DNA of 64,000 nucleotides from Wocania arenilitoris (GCF_021728535.1 NZ_JAKKDU010000002.1:190932-254931); one strand, 5' to 3'. Counted from the stretch's first letter, positions 8,494-19,016 are shown. A program made the numbers and translations. Notes: generated by a model from the letters alone, not told the origin.

Positions 8494-11209
8494 AAGTAAC
8501 AAATCGTGGTTGAATAAAAGTTTCAGAATTAGATACCGAAAGGTTACCTGCGCTGTTTCTTACTCGAGAATCAATGTCTAATAAATTAGTTGCTCTAATT
8601 TCGTATTCCCATTTTGCATCTTTATCTTTTCTGTAGGCTAATGAGGCATCCCATGTTTCAAAAGTTTGTGCTGGTTGAGCGTCGCTACTTTGTCTGTTAT
8701 AGGTGTATTCGGTTTTAAAAGTAACAGATTTCCATATGTAAGCATCAAAATCTATAGATGGCGCATTAGTAATAAATTTTGTTGAACTCGTACCCAAATT
8801 GTTATTAGATATACTATAATTGTACCTTACTCTTACATTTGGTGCAACTCTAAAATTAGTACGTAATTCGGGTCTGTAGCTTTGTGTATATCGTTCGTTT
8901 AAAGACTGTCGCCCTTGTATAAACTGATTAATTTTAGAGTAATTGAAATTAGAAGATAAGCTTGCTCTTATTTTACCAAAAGTACGCTGAAATCTACCAA
9001 AAGCTGATACACTTTCGTCTGCAAAATTTGAATTAAAAAAGGAACTCGTTCGTATTACATTTTCAAAATCTGTAAGGCCTCTAATTTGATCGATGTTTTT
9101 GGAGTAGGCAACACGCGCAAAAACATTAGTGTAATTAAATAAATTAAAACTGCTGTAAAATAAATTCACATTATGTGACAAAGAATTTTGCAAATCGGGT
9201 TCACCAAATTGAATACTGTTAAAATTGTTAAATACTAAGCCTTGAGCTAGACGTGTAACATCAGTAAATTGATTTTGCATATTGTAACGCAAGGTTAAGC
9301 TCTCACTCTTTTTAAACTGAATTCGGGTTTCGAAATCTGGTAAAAATCTAAAAAAGTTGTCTTTAAATGTTTCTCCAAATTGGCTGTTTTTGTTACCATA
9401 AGCATGCACAGAAAACCCAGGAGTAATGGTGAATTTACCTGTTTTTAAAGTATAATGGGCGCCTAAATAAACATCACTAAAATTATAATCGGTATCATTT
9501 ATCGCTAGTCCGTTATTAAAATTTGGAGTTGGATTAAAAGTTGAACCATTTTCTAAAAACTGAAAAATATTGGAGTTAAATTGCTGATTGCTTAAAATAG
9601 TACCTAGGGTTAAGTTGATATTACTTTTTGAGTTAAGTATATTGTAATAATCTAGTTTAGCATCAAGTTGACTAGATTTAATTCGCCTATTTTGGGCAAA
9701 ATTGTAATTATCTAGTGTAGTATTAAAACCCATTGCTTCAGCTGTAGTATCAAAGGCATCTCTATCGTCAGGGTCTGTTTCATTATTATTGTTTGGGTCG
9801 TTACCAAGCAAAGCATTGTAAAATGGATCTTCGTTTTTTAGTAAATGTTGTGCTTCAAAAGCAAAAATATTGGTTTCGTTAAGGGTATAATAATAGTTTA
9901 AATTTTGGTTTAAGCTAAAAGGTGTTACTTCATCTAATTGACTAGTACTTCCAATAACTGAAGATATTACACCTTGATTTTGCACGTCTTTAGAAAAACG
10001 TCCTAAAACATCATAATCAAGCTGGTTATTAAAATTTGGCTTGTAAGATGCACTTAATTTTGCTAAACCTTGAGTAGAACGCTCTTTACTGTTCTGCTCG
10101 GTGGCTTCGTCTGGAATACCTAAATCAGCATCCGTATATTGAACAAAACTGGTTTCTCTTGATAGAATTCTGCTACTATTAAAAATGGCAAATCCACTTA
10201 AATCTAAAGCCTTATTGGGCGAATAACTAAAATTAGTAGCTGCTAATTTGTTTTCAATTTCGAGTGCGTTATTTTGATTTGTTAAAAAGTTAAGACTGTT
10301 ATCTCCTAAATTAATACTGGTACCGCTACTTCTACTTGGTGCTCTAAAACCACCTCCAAAACCACGAAGATCTCTTCGGGTTATAGCAAGCTCTCCTATG
10401 TTATTTAAATCGCCAATAAAATTAAGACTAAATTTAGGACTGTAATAAAACAATTTGGGTTGTGCTAAATATAATTCGCTATCTGGAGATGCGCCACCTC
10501 CGCCAGTAATATTACCAAACCAAAAGTTTTCTTTTCCTTCTTTAAGCTTTATGTTTATGGCAACATTATCTTGATTATTAGTAACACCACTTAATTGGCT
10601 AACTTCAGAAAAATTTCGTAGTACTTGTACTTTGTCTACAGCATTTGATGGTATATTTTTAGTTGCTAATTTGGTATCCCCATCAAAAAAATCTTTACCA
10701 TTAACCATTAATTTGTTTACTACTTTACCTTCAACTTCAATTTGTCCATCGTCATTAATTTCAACACCAGGTAATTTTTCTAAAACATCTTCAAGTTTAC
10801 GTTCAGAACCATTTTTAAATGAATCAGCATTATAAATTAAGGTGTCACCCTTAACTGTTATAGGCATTTCGTATGTAAGTTCTATTTCGTCTAAGGTGTT
10901 ATCTGCAACCATGGAAACATCTTTAGTAATATTAGTTTCTTTAGTTGCAATAGTTTCTTGATGTGTTTTCATACTTATATAGCTTACCTGTAAACTATAA
11001 TTGGTGTTTTTCTTTAAATTTAATTTATAGCGGCCTTGATCATTGGTAATGCCATAAGACTCTAACGCCTTAGTTTCTTGATTAATGGCAATAACATTTG
11101 CTAATTCTAGCGGATTACCGATACTATCTTTTACTACACCTTGAAGTTGAATTTGTGCGTAGTTAAAACTGGATACGCATAAAAGGGCTATAAAAATAAT
11201 TCTTTTCAT
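8471..11209 (-). CDS. outer-membrane beta-barrel protein with CarboxypepD-regulatory-like domain (TonB-receptor-like)
   Basis: 912 residues. A signal peptide (cleavage after about SFNYAQ) is followed by a carboxypeptidase-regulatory-like beta-sandwich at about 22-105 ([18 protein letters not shown]). Then comes a plug-like domain at about 115-225 ([34 protein letters not shown]) and a long barrel of alternating beta strands rich in Asn, Tyr and Phe to the terminal aromatic strand [10 protein letters not shown]. It belongs to the TonB-receptor-like outer-membrane barrels common in Bacteroidota and is not SusC (no LxxVVVxGYG box, no SusD beside it). It is the last gene of a cluster with two GLPGLI proteins, which often accompany such barrels. 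The cargo is unknown. Confidence 0.85.
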   Translation of the reverse strand: MKRIIFIALLCVSSFNYAQIQLQGVVKDSIGNPLELANVIAINQETKALESYGITNDQGRYKLNLKKNTNYSLQVSYISMKTHQETIATKETNITKDVSMVADNTLDEIELTYEMPITVKGDTLIYNADSFKNGSERKLEDVLEKLPGVEINDDGQIEVEGKVVNKLMVNGKDFFDGDTKLATKNIPSNAVDKVQVLRNFSEVSQLSGVTNNQDNVAINIKLKEGKENFWFGNITGGGGASPDSELYLAQPKLFYYSPKFSLNFIGDLNNIGELAITRRDLRGFGGGFRAPSRSSGTSINLGDNSLNFLTNQNNALEIENKLAATNFSYSPNKALDLSGFAIFNSSRILSRETSFVQYTDADLGIPDEATEQNSKERSTQGLAKLSASYKPNFNNQLDYDVLGRFSKDVQNQGVISSVIGSTSQLDEVTPFSLNQNLNYYYTLNETNIFAFEAQHLLKNEDPFYNALLGNDPNNNNETDPDDRDAFDTTAEAMGFNTTLDNYNFAQNRRIKSSQLDAKLDYYNILNSKSNINLTLGTILSNQQFNSNIFQFLENGSTFNPTPNFNNGLAINDTDYNFSDVYLGAHYTLKTGKFTITPGFSVHAYGNKNSQFGETFKDNFFRFLPDFETRIQFKKSESLTLRYNMQNQFTDVTRLAQGLVFNNFNSIQFGEPDLQNSLSHNVNLFYSSFNLFNYTNVFARVAYSKNIDQIRGLTDFENVIRTSSFFNSNFADESVSAFGRFQRTFGKIRASLSSNFNYSKINQFIQGRQSLNERYTQSYRPELRTNFRVAPNVRVRYNYSISNNNLGTSSTKFITNAPSIDFDAYIWKSVTFKTEYTYNRQSSDAQPAQTFETWDASLAYRKDKDAKWEYEIRATNLLDIDSRVRNSAGNLSVSNSETFIQPRFVTFRIRYEI

Positions 11210-11249
11210 TGTTTTGATTGATTTGTGTAACTTGATATAGATGAGCGCT

Positions 11250-12062
11250 TTAACGTCTTCGTCTTCCTCTGTTATCTCTGAATTCTGTCATTTTTTTTGT
11301 TATAATTTCTTTATACTCATTACGAGTTACTTGTTGTCCTTTTTCTGGAGCTTTTATTTTAGTTTTTTCTTTAGGATTCATTACAATTTTTGAACAAAGT
11401 ATAGTAGTGCTGCCGTCATTAATTTCAAGAATTAACCCAGGTAGTCCCCAATATTCTCCGGGGCCTTGACTAATTGGTATTTGTGGTGTGTACCAAGCTT
11501 CAATTTGTGCCATTTCTACTTCATTTTCATTTGAATCATTATTATTTCTTATTTGGCTCCATGAAAAAACATACCATGAAAGTTGGGATTTTGGAATAGA
11601 AGCTGTCGCTTTAAAACACATATATTGTCCTATTTGCTTTGTTTCGTTTTCCATTTTCCACTCAATAATTTGCATTTTATCTTTAACTAAAAATTGCTTA
11701 CCATAAAATTCTTGACTTTGTAAGAACGTATTCGTTTTTATATTTTTATACTGATTGCCTGCTGTAAAGTTTTTACCCCAAGAATCTGTTGCTCCAGAGA
11801 TAGCGTCTAATTTATCTTCTTCTTTATACATAGACTCTTCTTTGTTAAACGATAGAACATAGGTTTTTTCTAATCTGTTTTTTAAACGCGCTTCTACTTG
11901 CTTTTTTTGTTGCTCACTTAACCTTGCTCCCCAGCTTCCCAAATCCATAGGTGTTTTTGAAAAATAATAAGCTTTACCTTGAAATTCTTGAGCATTAATC
12001 GTAGTGCTACATGTGGATAAAATTAGTAACGTAATTGTTAATTTGTTTAAAAGTGTTTTCAT
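11250..12062 (-). CDS. GLPGLI family protein (copy 2 of tandem pair)
   Basis: 270 residues from the ATG at 12062; the TTG six bases upstream is a less likely start. A signal peptide ends near TTINAQE. The family motif is present as YWGLPGLILEI, preceded by AWYTPQIPISQGPGE and followed by ILCSKIVMNPKEKTKIKAP. The C-terminus is strongly basic (FRDNRGRRRR). GLPGLI proteins are exported Bacteroidota proteins of unknown function. It is clearly a paralog of the gene immediately upstream (same signal peptide end AQEFQG, same motifs, same Arg-rich tail) and lacks the latter's insertion around residues 165-200. It is 40 bases from the outer-membrane barrel gene. Confidence 0.88.
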   Translation of the reverse strand: MKTLLNKLTITLLILSTCSTTINAQEFQGKAYYFSKTPMDLGSWGARLSEQQKKQVEARLKNRLEKTYVLSFNKEESMYKEEDKLDAISGATDSWGKNFTAGNQYKNIKTNTFLQSQEFYGKQFLVKDKMQIIEWKMENETKQIGQYMCFKATASIPKSQLSWYVFSWSQIRNNNDSNENEVEMAQIEAWYTPQIPISQGPGEYWGLPGLILEINDGSTTILCSKIVMNPKEKTKIKAPEKGQQVTRNEYKEIITKKMTEFRDNRGRRRR

Positions 12063-12149
12063 TGCCAATAATTTAAATGATTATTTTGTTCAATAAAAAT
12101 ACTAAATAATTAAACAAAAAGATGATTTATTCTCATAGATAAGTGTTTG

Positions 12150-13019
12150 TTAAAATCTTCCGCCTCTTCTTCTACCTCTACTTTCTCTAAATTCTGTCAT
12201 TTTTTTGGTTATAATTTCGTTGTATTCTTTTTTTGTAACAACTTCGCCTTTTTTCGGAGCTTCAATTTTTGTTTTTTCTTGAGGATTTATTATAATTTTA
12301 GAGCAAAGCATGGCGTTATTTCCTGCGCTTACTTCTAGTATTAAACCTGGTAATCCCCAATAATCAGAGGGTCCTTGGCTTACAGGTATTTGTGGCGTAT
12401 ACCACGCTACAACATCAATCATTTCAACCTCTTTATCTTCTTTTTTTTCAGTTTTTGATGCAATAGAGTCTTTAATTTTTAATGAATCGGGTTTAACTTC
12501 AGTATTTCTTCTTCTAGGAGAGAAATCAACTTCTGTTGAAGGTTTTTTAGCAGTAGCCTTAAAACATAAGTATTGGCCAATTTGTTTTGTTTCTGTACCC
12601 ATTTTCCATTCTAAAGGTTGCATATCTTCCTTAATTAAAAATTGTTTACCAAAAAACTCTTGGTCTTGCAAAAACACACGTTCTTTTATGTTTTTATACT
12701 GTGGTCCAGGAGAAAAACTGCTCCCCCAAACACTTGGTCCTCTTCCGCCAACAGGCGATGATAATTTTTCGTCTTCTTTAAATATAGATTCCTCTTTATT
12801 AAATGTTAACACATAGGTTTTTTCTAACCATGATTTCATTCGCTCTTGCATTTGTTTTTTTTGTTGCTCACTCATCTGCCTTCCTCCTCTATTAAAGCGA
12901 CTCATATCCATAGTTGTTTTAGAAAAATAGTGTGCTTCACCTTGAAATTCTTGAGCATTAGTTGAAATGGTAACTAATATGATTAAGCATAGTAAATAAA
13001 ATTTAGTGCAAGTTTTCAT
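12150..13019 (-). CDS. GLPGLI family protein (copy 1 of tandem pair)
   Basis: 289 residues, first gene of the minus-strand cluster running to 8471. It has a signal peptide ending in NAQEFQG, a Gly/Arg/Met stretch (FNRGGRQMSEQQKKQ), VVAWYTPQIPVSQGPSDYWGLPGLILEV, SKIIINPQEKTKIEAPKKG and a tail FRESRGRRRGGRF. Compared with its downstream paralog it has a charged insertion near residues 165-200 (RRRNTEVKPDSLKIKD). The function of the family is unknown. Constant linkage to an outer-membrane barrel suggests a periplasmic or surface accessory role, which is inference. Confidence 0.88.
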   Translation of the reverse strand: MKTCTKFYLLCLIILVTISTNAQEFQGEAHYFSKTTMDMSRFNRGGRQMSEQQKKQMQERMKSWLEKTYVLTFNKEESIFKEDEKLSSPVGGRGPSVWGSSFSPGPQYKNIKERVFLQDQEFFGKQFLIKEDMQPLEWKMGTETKQIGQYLCFKATAKKPSTEVDFSPRRRNTEVKPDSLKIKDSIASKTEKKEDKEVEMIDVVAWYTPQIPVSQGPSDYWGLPGLILEVSAGNNAMLCSKIIINPQEKTKIEAPKKGEVVTKKEYNEIITKKMTEFRESRGRRRGGRF

Positions 13020-13389
13020 TGTGGAGTTTTAAACGGTTAAAGTATTAACAAGCATAGTTAATTATGTCTTGTTAGACCACAATATTAGCTCAAGGTTTAA
13101 GGCTAAGTTGTTAATTTAAAGTTAAAAATTAACAGCCAATTCTAATGTGAACTTGCAACAAAAAATTGGACATTTAGTTAAGAGCCTATGTCAAAATAAT
13201 ATAAACTTGACTAAATTTTTGTCATGGACTTAGAATTATTTGTTAAAAAAATCTTACTGATTTTTAACAGGTGCGTCGTTTTCTCGAAAAACTTAACGCA
13301 ATATGTAAACTACCGATTCTTAATTGACTATATAGATTTAAAAATAGGTCACAAGTTAGAATCATTTAACTTAGAGAAGTTTAACAAAA
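13020..13389. other. intergenic region, nothing recognised
   Basis: About 370 bases between the start of the GLPGLI cluster and the end of the ECF sigma gene, both on the minus strand. A 60-residue plus-strand frame at 13224-13406 has no recognisable character, runs into the sigma gene end and is probably chance. The GLPGLI cluster promoter should lie in 13020-13150. I see no clear terminator hairpin for the sigma gene here. Confidence 0.4.
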
Positions 13390-13998
13390 TTAAATATTAT
13401 AGTTAAAAATATTTTTTCTGGACAGAATTAAAAAGAAAAACAAGTGTTTAAATTCATTTTTTAGTTTAACCCGTAAAATATCAAAAGCTTTAGTCATTTG
13501 TCTTTCCACTGTTTTTATCGAAACTTTCATATAAGTGGCAATTTCTGAATTAGATAGACCTTCTTTTTTACTTAGTAAAAAGGTTTCTTTGCATCTTTTT
13601 GGTAATTTTTCAATTTCCAATTGTATTAGGCTTATTCTTTTTTTTAGTAATTCTTCATCGTGGTTTTCTACAATAGCGTTTAAAGATTGAATATACCTTT
13701 CTTCATAAGCTAAAGACCTTCTTTTTTCTTTTCTTTGCTCATCAATAAATTCATTACGAACAGATTTGTATAAAAAATCTTTTATAGATCTAATGTCTTT
13801 TATCTCTTTTCTTTTTACCCATAAGCGTATAAAAACATTTTGTACAATATCTTTTGAGGTGTCATGATCATGGCAGAGACTACTTGCATAAGCACAAAGA
13901 GGCTGATGAAAATTATCCATTAAATAGTCGAGTGCCTTTTCATTACCATTAGATAACTCTTTTATTAAGATTTCGTTATTCAAAAACAGCGTCCTCAT
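13390..13998 (-). CDS. ECF RNA polymerase sigma factor, FecI-like (Bacteroidota family 1)
   Basis: 202 residues with sigma region 2 (LDYLMDNFHQPLCAYASSL, DIVQNVFIRLWVKR, FLYKSVRNEFID) and region 4 (IEKLPKRCKETFLLSKKEGLSNSEIA, then TVERQMTKAFDILR). This is the short sigma-70 type that in Bacteroidota partners with FecR anti-sigma factors to switch on SusC/SusD operons. It lies on the opposite strand to the FecR gene at 14141, with a 142-base shared promoter region; in most such systems sigma and FecR point the same way. It probably drives transcription of the SusC/SusD locus to its right, which is inference from context. Confidence 0.92.
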   Translation of the reverse strand: MRTLFLNNEILIKELSNGNEKALDYLMDNFHQPLCAYASSLCHDHDTSKDIVQNVFIRLWVKRKEIKDIRSIKDFLYKSVRNEFIDEQRKEKRRSLAYEERYIQSLNAIVENHDEELLKKRISLIQLEIEKLPKRCKETFLLSKKEGLSNSEIATYMKVSIKTVERQMTKAFDILRVKLKNEFKHLFFFLILSRKNIFNYNI

Positions 13999-14140
13999 TT
14001 TTTTGTGTTAGTAATGTGAGTAATGTAAGTATAATTAGGTGCAATTTAAAAAAAATATATAAAAATTGTTGGGGTGTTAAAATTTTGAGACGTCTTTAAG
14101 ATATAAGATTTAAATTAATTTAAAAACAGAGTTTAGTGTA

Positions 14141-15325
14141 ATGATAGATGAGGAAATTAAAATTATTATAACAAGGTGTTTAACCAATACTGATTCAAAG
14201 CCTGATAGAGAAAAGCTTAATAAGTGGTTAAATGAACCTGAAAATCAATCTATATTTAATGATTTTATTGAAGCTAACTATATAGTTAATTATGGTGTTG
14301 GTGAATTCAATACGGAAGCAGAAAAACAAAAAGTTTTTGACTTAATTCGAGAAAACCAGACTAAAACAAATAAAAATAGATTCCGCAGAATTCTCAAATA
14401 TGCAGCTGTTTTTATAGGATTAATAGGATTGAGTTATGTGTATATTGAATTAAGTAATGGAGTTAATTCTATTAACGATCCTGAAATTTTAGATATAGAT
14501 TTAGTTAATGAAGTAATAGTTGAGCCAGGTACAGATAAGGCAATATTAACTTTAGGAGATGGCTCTCAAGTTGCTTTGGAAAAGGGAACTGCTTATCAAA
14601 CAAAAAATACCGTTAGTGATGGTGAAAAAATAGTATACAAAGATCAAAAAGAAAGAAGTAATATTCAAGAATACAATTTTTTGACAATACCACGAGGTGG
14701 GCAATATTTTGTAGAACTATCTGACGGAACTCAGGTTTGGCTAAATTCAGAATCTCAAATAAAGTTTCCTGTTAATTTTATCGAAGGTGAGACTCGAATT
14801 GTTGAATTGATTTATGGTGAAGCTTATTTTGATGTCTCGCCTAGTTATTTGCATAAAGGGTCTAAGTTTAAAGTTATTAATCAATTCCAAGAAATTGAAG
14901 TTATTGGAACTAAGTTTAATGTTAGTGCCTATAAAGATGAATTGGATATTTATACGACTTTAGTAGAAGGGGTTGTTAAAGTCGATAATGGAGTATCTAA
15001 TCAAAATTTAGAGCCAAATCAACAACTAGTTTTAAATAGAGATAATAATTTATTTAGTTTAAAACAAGGAGTAGATGTTGAAAGTATAGCGTCTTGGACG
15101 AGAGGTGTTTTTAGCTTTAATGAAGGAAAGTCGTTAAAAAATATTATGAAGGTAATTTCTAGATGGTATGATGTAGATGTAGTATTTATGGATAAAAATT
15201 TAGAGTCTGTAAGGTTTAAAGGAATACTAAAAAAGCAGCTAAGTATTGATGAAGTCTTGTCAATAATGAAATCAAGTACAATAAATAGTTATGAGTTAAA
15301 GGATAGAACAGTAATCCTAAGATAA
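14141..15325 (+). CDS. FecR family anti-sigma factor
   Basis: 394 residues. A cytoplasmic N-terminal domain of about 85 residues is followed by one transmembrane helix at about 86-104 (KYAAVFIGLIGLSYVYIEL). The periplasmic FecR domain contains LTIPRGGQYFVELSDGTQVWLNSES and the GEAYFDVSP motif. The C-terminal domain (DUF4974-like, about 320-394; FKGILKKQLSIDEVLSIM) contacts the receptor's STN domain in related systems. It holds the sigma factor inactive until the outer-membrane receptor signals substrate. It is divergent from the sigma gene and 230 bases upstream of the STN-containing SusC gene. Confidence 0.92.
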   Translation: MIDEEIKIIITRCLTNTDSKPDREKLNKWLNEPENQSIFNDFIEANYIVNYGVGEFNTEAEKQKVFDLIRENQTKTNKNRFRRILKYAAVFIGLIGLSYVYIELSNGVNSINDPEILDIDLVNEVIVEPGTDKAILTLGDGSQVALEKGTAYQTKNTVSDGEKIVYKDQKERSNIQEYNFLTIPRGGQYFVELSDGTQVWLNSESQIKFPVNFIEGETRIVELIYGEAYFDVSPSYLHKGSKFKVINQFQEIEVIGTKFNVSAYKDELDIYTTLVEGVVKVDNGVSNQNLEPNQQLVLNRDNNLFSLKQGVDVESIASWTRGVFSFNEGKSLKNIMKVISRWYDVDVVFMDKNLESVRFKGILKKQLSIDEVLSIMKSSTINSYELKDRTVILR

Positions 15326-15457
15326 AATTGATAAGATGTCTCTTTACCTGAAATAATTTAGAACCAGAGAGATGTGGTTTTTGAGGAGAAGAATACTAAA
15401 GAATAATAATTAACTAAATAAAATAAATATATGGGATAAAAAAACTTTAAAAAAAAT

Positions 15458-15500
15458 GAGGACGAAGTTTAGACCTGTCAAAGCATTAAACTACATCCTC
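15458..15500 (+). promoter_or_regulatory. imperfect inverted repeat in the SusC leader
   Basis: The arms GAGGACGAAGTTTA (15458-15471) and TAAACTACATCCTC (15487-15500) pair at 12 of 14 positions around a 15-base loop, 55 bases before the SusC start. No T-run follows, so it is not a classic terminator. It could be an attenuator or leader structure, or an operator. Its role is inference. Confidence 0.5.
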
Positions 15501-15555
15501 TTAACTATTACTTATTAATTAAAAATGTTTAACTAACAAAATAATTAACAAATTT

Positions 15556-18500
15556 ATGGAAATTAAATTAACCAAAGGCACTTTATTAATTAGAAAAGTG
15601 TTTTTAAAAACTATTATGAAACTATTTATTTTCTTGTTTTATGCAACAGTTTTTGCTTTTACTCCAAGTGAATTGGTGTCTCAAAATGTAAAGGTAAAAA
15701 TAGATAAAAACGAAACTTTGACTGTTGATGAAGTTTTTAAGATTATAATGGACCAAACTGATTACGTCTTTTTTTATGAGGAAGGCATGTTCAAGGACTT
15801 TCCTCTTGTAGATGTGAAAAAAGGAACGGTTCGTGTAAACAAGTTATTAATTAATAGCTTGTCGAAAGAAAATTTAGAGATTGAAGTAACAAAGAATAAT
15901 GGTATAATTATAAAAGATATACCAACTGAAGATATAATTCAATCTACCATTAGCGGAACTATATCTGATGAAAGTGGTGTTCCTTTAGCAGGTGCTAGTA
16001 TAATAGAAAAGGGTACTACTAATGGGGTAACCAGTGATTTTAATGGAAACTTTGTTATCGAGTCAATTGGGCAAGATGTAATATTGGTTGTTTCTTTTAT
16101 AGGTTATACAACTAAAGAAGTTCAAGTTACTGAATTAACAAATCTTAACATTGTTTTAGAGGAAAGTGCTACCGGTCTTGATCAGATTATAGTGGTTGGC
16201 TATGGTTCCCAAAATAAAAGATCGGTTACCTCAGCTATAGCGACCCTTAATTCAGAAGACTTAGGAGAAAACACAAATGATTCTTTTACAAGGGCATTGT
16301 CTGGTAAAGTTACAGGTGTGCAAGTCCAGCAAACAACAGGGGCACCAGGTGGAGCTCTTAAAGTTCGTGTTAGAGGGACGGGATCTTTAAATGCTAGTAA
16401 TGATCCTTTATATGTAATTGATGGGATTCCGGTCGAAAACTCGAATTTTGGTAATGGGGCAAACGATGACCGTAATAATATTGGTTTTAATCCGTTGTCT
16501 ACGCTTAACCCTTTTGATATTGAGTCCGTTCAGGTATTAAAGGATGCTGCTGCCTCAGCTATTTATGGTTCAAGGGGAGCTAATGGAGTTGTTATAATTA
16601 CGACTAAACGAGGAAAATCAGGTAAACCTCAATTTAGTCTTACTACTTCTATGGCAACGCAATCGGTTCATAATAAAGTAGATTTATTATCTGGAGATCA
16701 GTTTTTAGATTTTTTGAGAGAATCATGGACCAATGCTGCGGCTACAACCAAACCTGGGTTACCAATGTTAGGCTTTCTTAGTGATGAAAGTCAATATAGA
16801 GGGGTTAACACTGATTGGCAGGATGTGATTTTCCGTTCGGCTATTGTACAGAATTACCAGCTATCTGTATCTGGTGGAACCGATAAATTCCAGTATTTTG
16901 TTTCGGGAGGTTTTCTTGATGAAGAAGGGATTATTATTGAATCTGGTTTTAAAAGGTATTCTTTGCGGGCTAATTTAGATGCCCAGTTAACCGATAAGTT
17001 AAAATTTGGTGTTAGTATTACTCCTAGTTTTACTTCTACAGACGAAGTAAAGGCTGAGGGGCATTGGGCAAGTGGGGGTGTAATACTTTCCTCATTAATT
17101 GCTCTTCCATTTTTACCTCCTAATGCAAGTACAGAAGATTTTGTAAATAGCCAGCCAGATTATGTTTGTTGTGGTACACCTAACCCGGGAGTCATAGCTC
17201 GTGAAAGGGAAACTAATAGCACGGCAACTAGGTTGTTGTCCAATGCCTTCTTGGAATATGAAATTGTTAATGGATTAAAAGCAAAGACGAGTCTTGGTTT
17301 TGATTATATAGATTTTGAAAGAAATGATTTTCAACCAGCAATTACTAGAAGGAATAATAATAATACAAGCGCAACAAACGAAAAAACAGGTCAAAGAAGT
17401 TGGTTGTTGGAGAATACGTTAGATTATAATCAGTCTTTTGGAAAGCATAATATAAATCTACTAGGAGGATTTACCTATCAAGAATTTAGAAGCCAAAACA
17501 TATTTCTTGGAGCCGATGGTCTTCAAAACCCATCTTTAAGAACTATTACATCAGGTGACTTTGATAAGCTTAATCAGGCTGCATCAAATATAAGTGAATG
17601 GAGCTTGGTCTCTTTGTTGGGAAGATTGAACTACTCTTTTGATAATAAATACTTGTTATCGGCAGCGATTCGTCGTGATGGTTCTTCAAGATTTGGTGGC
17701 AATAACAAATATGCTTCGTTTCCATCCTTATCTCTAGGTTGGTTGGTTTCAGAAGAAAACTTTTTAAAGGATTCGGAAAAAATTAACTTATTAAAATTAA
17801 GAGCTAGCTATGGTGAGACAGGAAATAACCGGATTGGTAATTATGGCTCTGTGGGCTTGTTGGGCGGAGGAGCTAATTATGTTTTGGGTAGTGGAAATGG
17901 AACTAATATTGGAGGATTGGCACTTAACAGTATAGCAAATCCAGACTTAACATGGGAAACTACTAAACAATATGGTGTTGGACTAGAACTAGGTTTGTTC
18001 AACAATAGAATAGGTCTTACGGTGGATTATTTTAAAAGTAGAACCGAAGATTTATTACTTCAAGTTCCTATTCCCGCTACCACAGGTCTTACAAGTTCTC
18101 TTCAAAACTTGGGAAAAATTGAAAATAAAGGATGGGAATTTTTACTCAGTACAAAAAATTTTGCTAATGATTTTGTATGGGAAACAGATTTTAATATCAC
18201 CTTTACAAAGAATAAGATTCTAGAACTTGGACCTGAAGGTGATCCTATAAGATTTGGTAGTGGTCGTGGTAATGTTTTTTTAAATGAAATTGGTGGTGAG
18301 TTAGGGGCGTTTAACGTGTACAAGCCTATTGGGATTTTTCAAACTCCGGAAGAAGTTAACAATAGTGCTACTTTTCCTCGTCCTACATTTCCTGGTGATG
18401 TTAAGTACCAAGATACTGATGGAGATGGAGTTATTACAGATGCTGATAGAGTTGTTGTTGGCAGCAATAGGCCTGATTTTGTATGGGGTATTACTAATAC

Positions 18501-18981
18501 TTTTAGGTATAAAAATTGGGATTTAAGTGTTTTGATTAATGGTACTCAAGGAAATTTAATACATAATGTTCAGGGAGCGTTTACCTTAGGTTTGCAAGGA
18601 TACATGAACCAATACGCTAGTACACTTGGTCGATGGAGATCTGCCAGTCAACCAGGAGATGGCAGAACTCCTCGTGCCACTTTTGATACAACAGGTAACA
18701 ATAGTATAGCAGAAACAGGATGGTGGATAGAGGATGGTTCTTTTATACGTATTCAGAATGTTTCCCTAGGCTATAACTTCTCGCCTTCTGTTACTGAGAA
18801 ACTAGGACTTAGCTCATTTAGGCTTTTCTTGTCTGGTAACAACCTAGCTACTTTTACAGATTATCAAGGGTATAATCCTGAAGTAAGTTATGCAGGAGGA
18901 AGTCCTTTGTCTGCTGGAGCTGATTACGGTACTTACCCATTAGCAACAAGAATTACATTAGGACTAAAAGTTGGGTTCTAG
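15556..18981 (+). CDS. SusC/RagA-type TonB-dependent receptor with N-terminal STN domain
   Basis: 1141 residues, imports oligosaccharide or another large ligand across the outer membrane with SusD. In order: signal sequence (about 16-43), STN signalling domain (about 45-110, LTVDEVFKIIMDQTDYVFFY), carboxypeptidase-regulatory-like domain (about 133-205, GVPLAGASIIEKGTTNGVTS), TonB-box region IIVVGYGSQNKRSVTSAIA, plug (VRVRGTGSLNASNDPLYVID, VLKDAAASAIYGSRGANGV) and the 22-strand barrel ending in ITLGLKVGF. The STN domain is the part that talks to FecR, so this receptor should be the sensor for the sigma/FecR pair upstream. SusD follows after 35 bases. Confidence 0.95.
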   Translation: MEIKLTKGTLLIRKVFLKTIMKLFIFLFYATVFAFTPSELVSQNVKVKIDKNETLTVDEVFKIIMDQTDYVFFYEEGMFKDFPLVDVKKGTVRVNKLLINSLSKENLEIEVTKNNGIIIKDIPTEDIIQSTISGTISDESGVPLAGASIIEKGTTNGVTSDFNGNFVIESIGQDVILVVSFIGYTTKEVQVTELTNLNIVLEESATGLDQIIVVGYGSQNKRSVTSAIATLNSEDLGENTNDSFTRALSGKVTGVQVQQTTGAPGGALKVRVRGTGSLNASNDPLYVIDGIPVENSNFGNGANDDRNNIGFNPLSTLNPFDIESVQVLKDAAASAIYGSRGANGVVIITTKRGKSGKPQFSLTTSMATQSVHNKVDLLSGDQFLDFLRESWTNAAATTKPGLPMLGFLSDESQYRGVNTDWQDVIFRSAIVQNYQLSVSGGTDKFQYFVSGGFLDEEGIIIESGFKRYSLRANLDAQLTDKLKFGVSITPSFTSTDEVKAEGHWASGGVILSSLIALPFLPPNASTEDFVNSQPDYVCCGTPNPGVIARERETNSTATRLLSNAFLEYEIVNGLKAKTSLGFDYIDFERNDFQPAITRRNNNNTSATNEKTGQRSWLLENTLDYNQSFGKHNINLLGGFTYQEFRSQNIFLGADGLQNPSLRTITSGDFDKLNQAASNISEWSLVSLLGRLNYSFDNKYLLSAAIRRDGSSRFGGNNKYASFPSLSLGWLVSEENFLKDSEKINLLKLRASYGETGNNRIGNYGSVGLLGGGANYVLGSGNGTNIGGLALNSIANPDLTWETTKQYGVGLELGLFNNRIGLTVDYFKSRTEDLLLQVPIPATTGLTSSLQNLGKIENKGWEFLLSTKNFANDFVWETDFNITFTKNKILELGPEGDPIRFGSGRGNVFLNEIGGELGAFNVYKPIGIFQTPEEVNNSATFPRPTFPGDVKYQDTDGDGVITDADRVVVGSNRPDFVWGITNTFRYKNWDLSVLINGTQGNLIHNVQGAFTLGLQGYMNQYASTLGRWRSASQPGDGRTPRATFDTTGNNSIAETGWWIEDGSFIRIQNVSLGYNFSPSVTEKLGLSSFRLFLSGNNLATFTDYQGYNPEVSYAGGSPLSAGADYGTYPLATRITLGLKVGF

Positions 18982-19016
18982 TTTAAATTTTAATTTTTTA
19001 AAAAATAAAAGAAATT

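Noticed and set aside
13224-13406. 60-residue plus-strand frame between GLPGLI and sigma genes
   Set aside because: No recognisable motif, rich in AT-driven Lys/Asn/Phe codons, and it overlaps the sigma gene end; likely chance.
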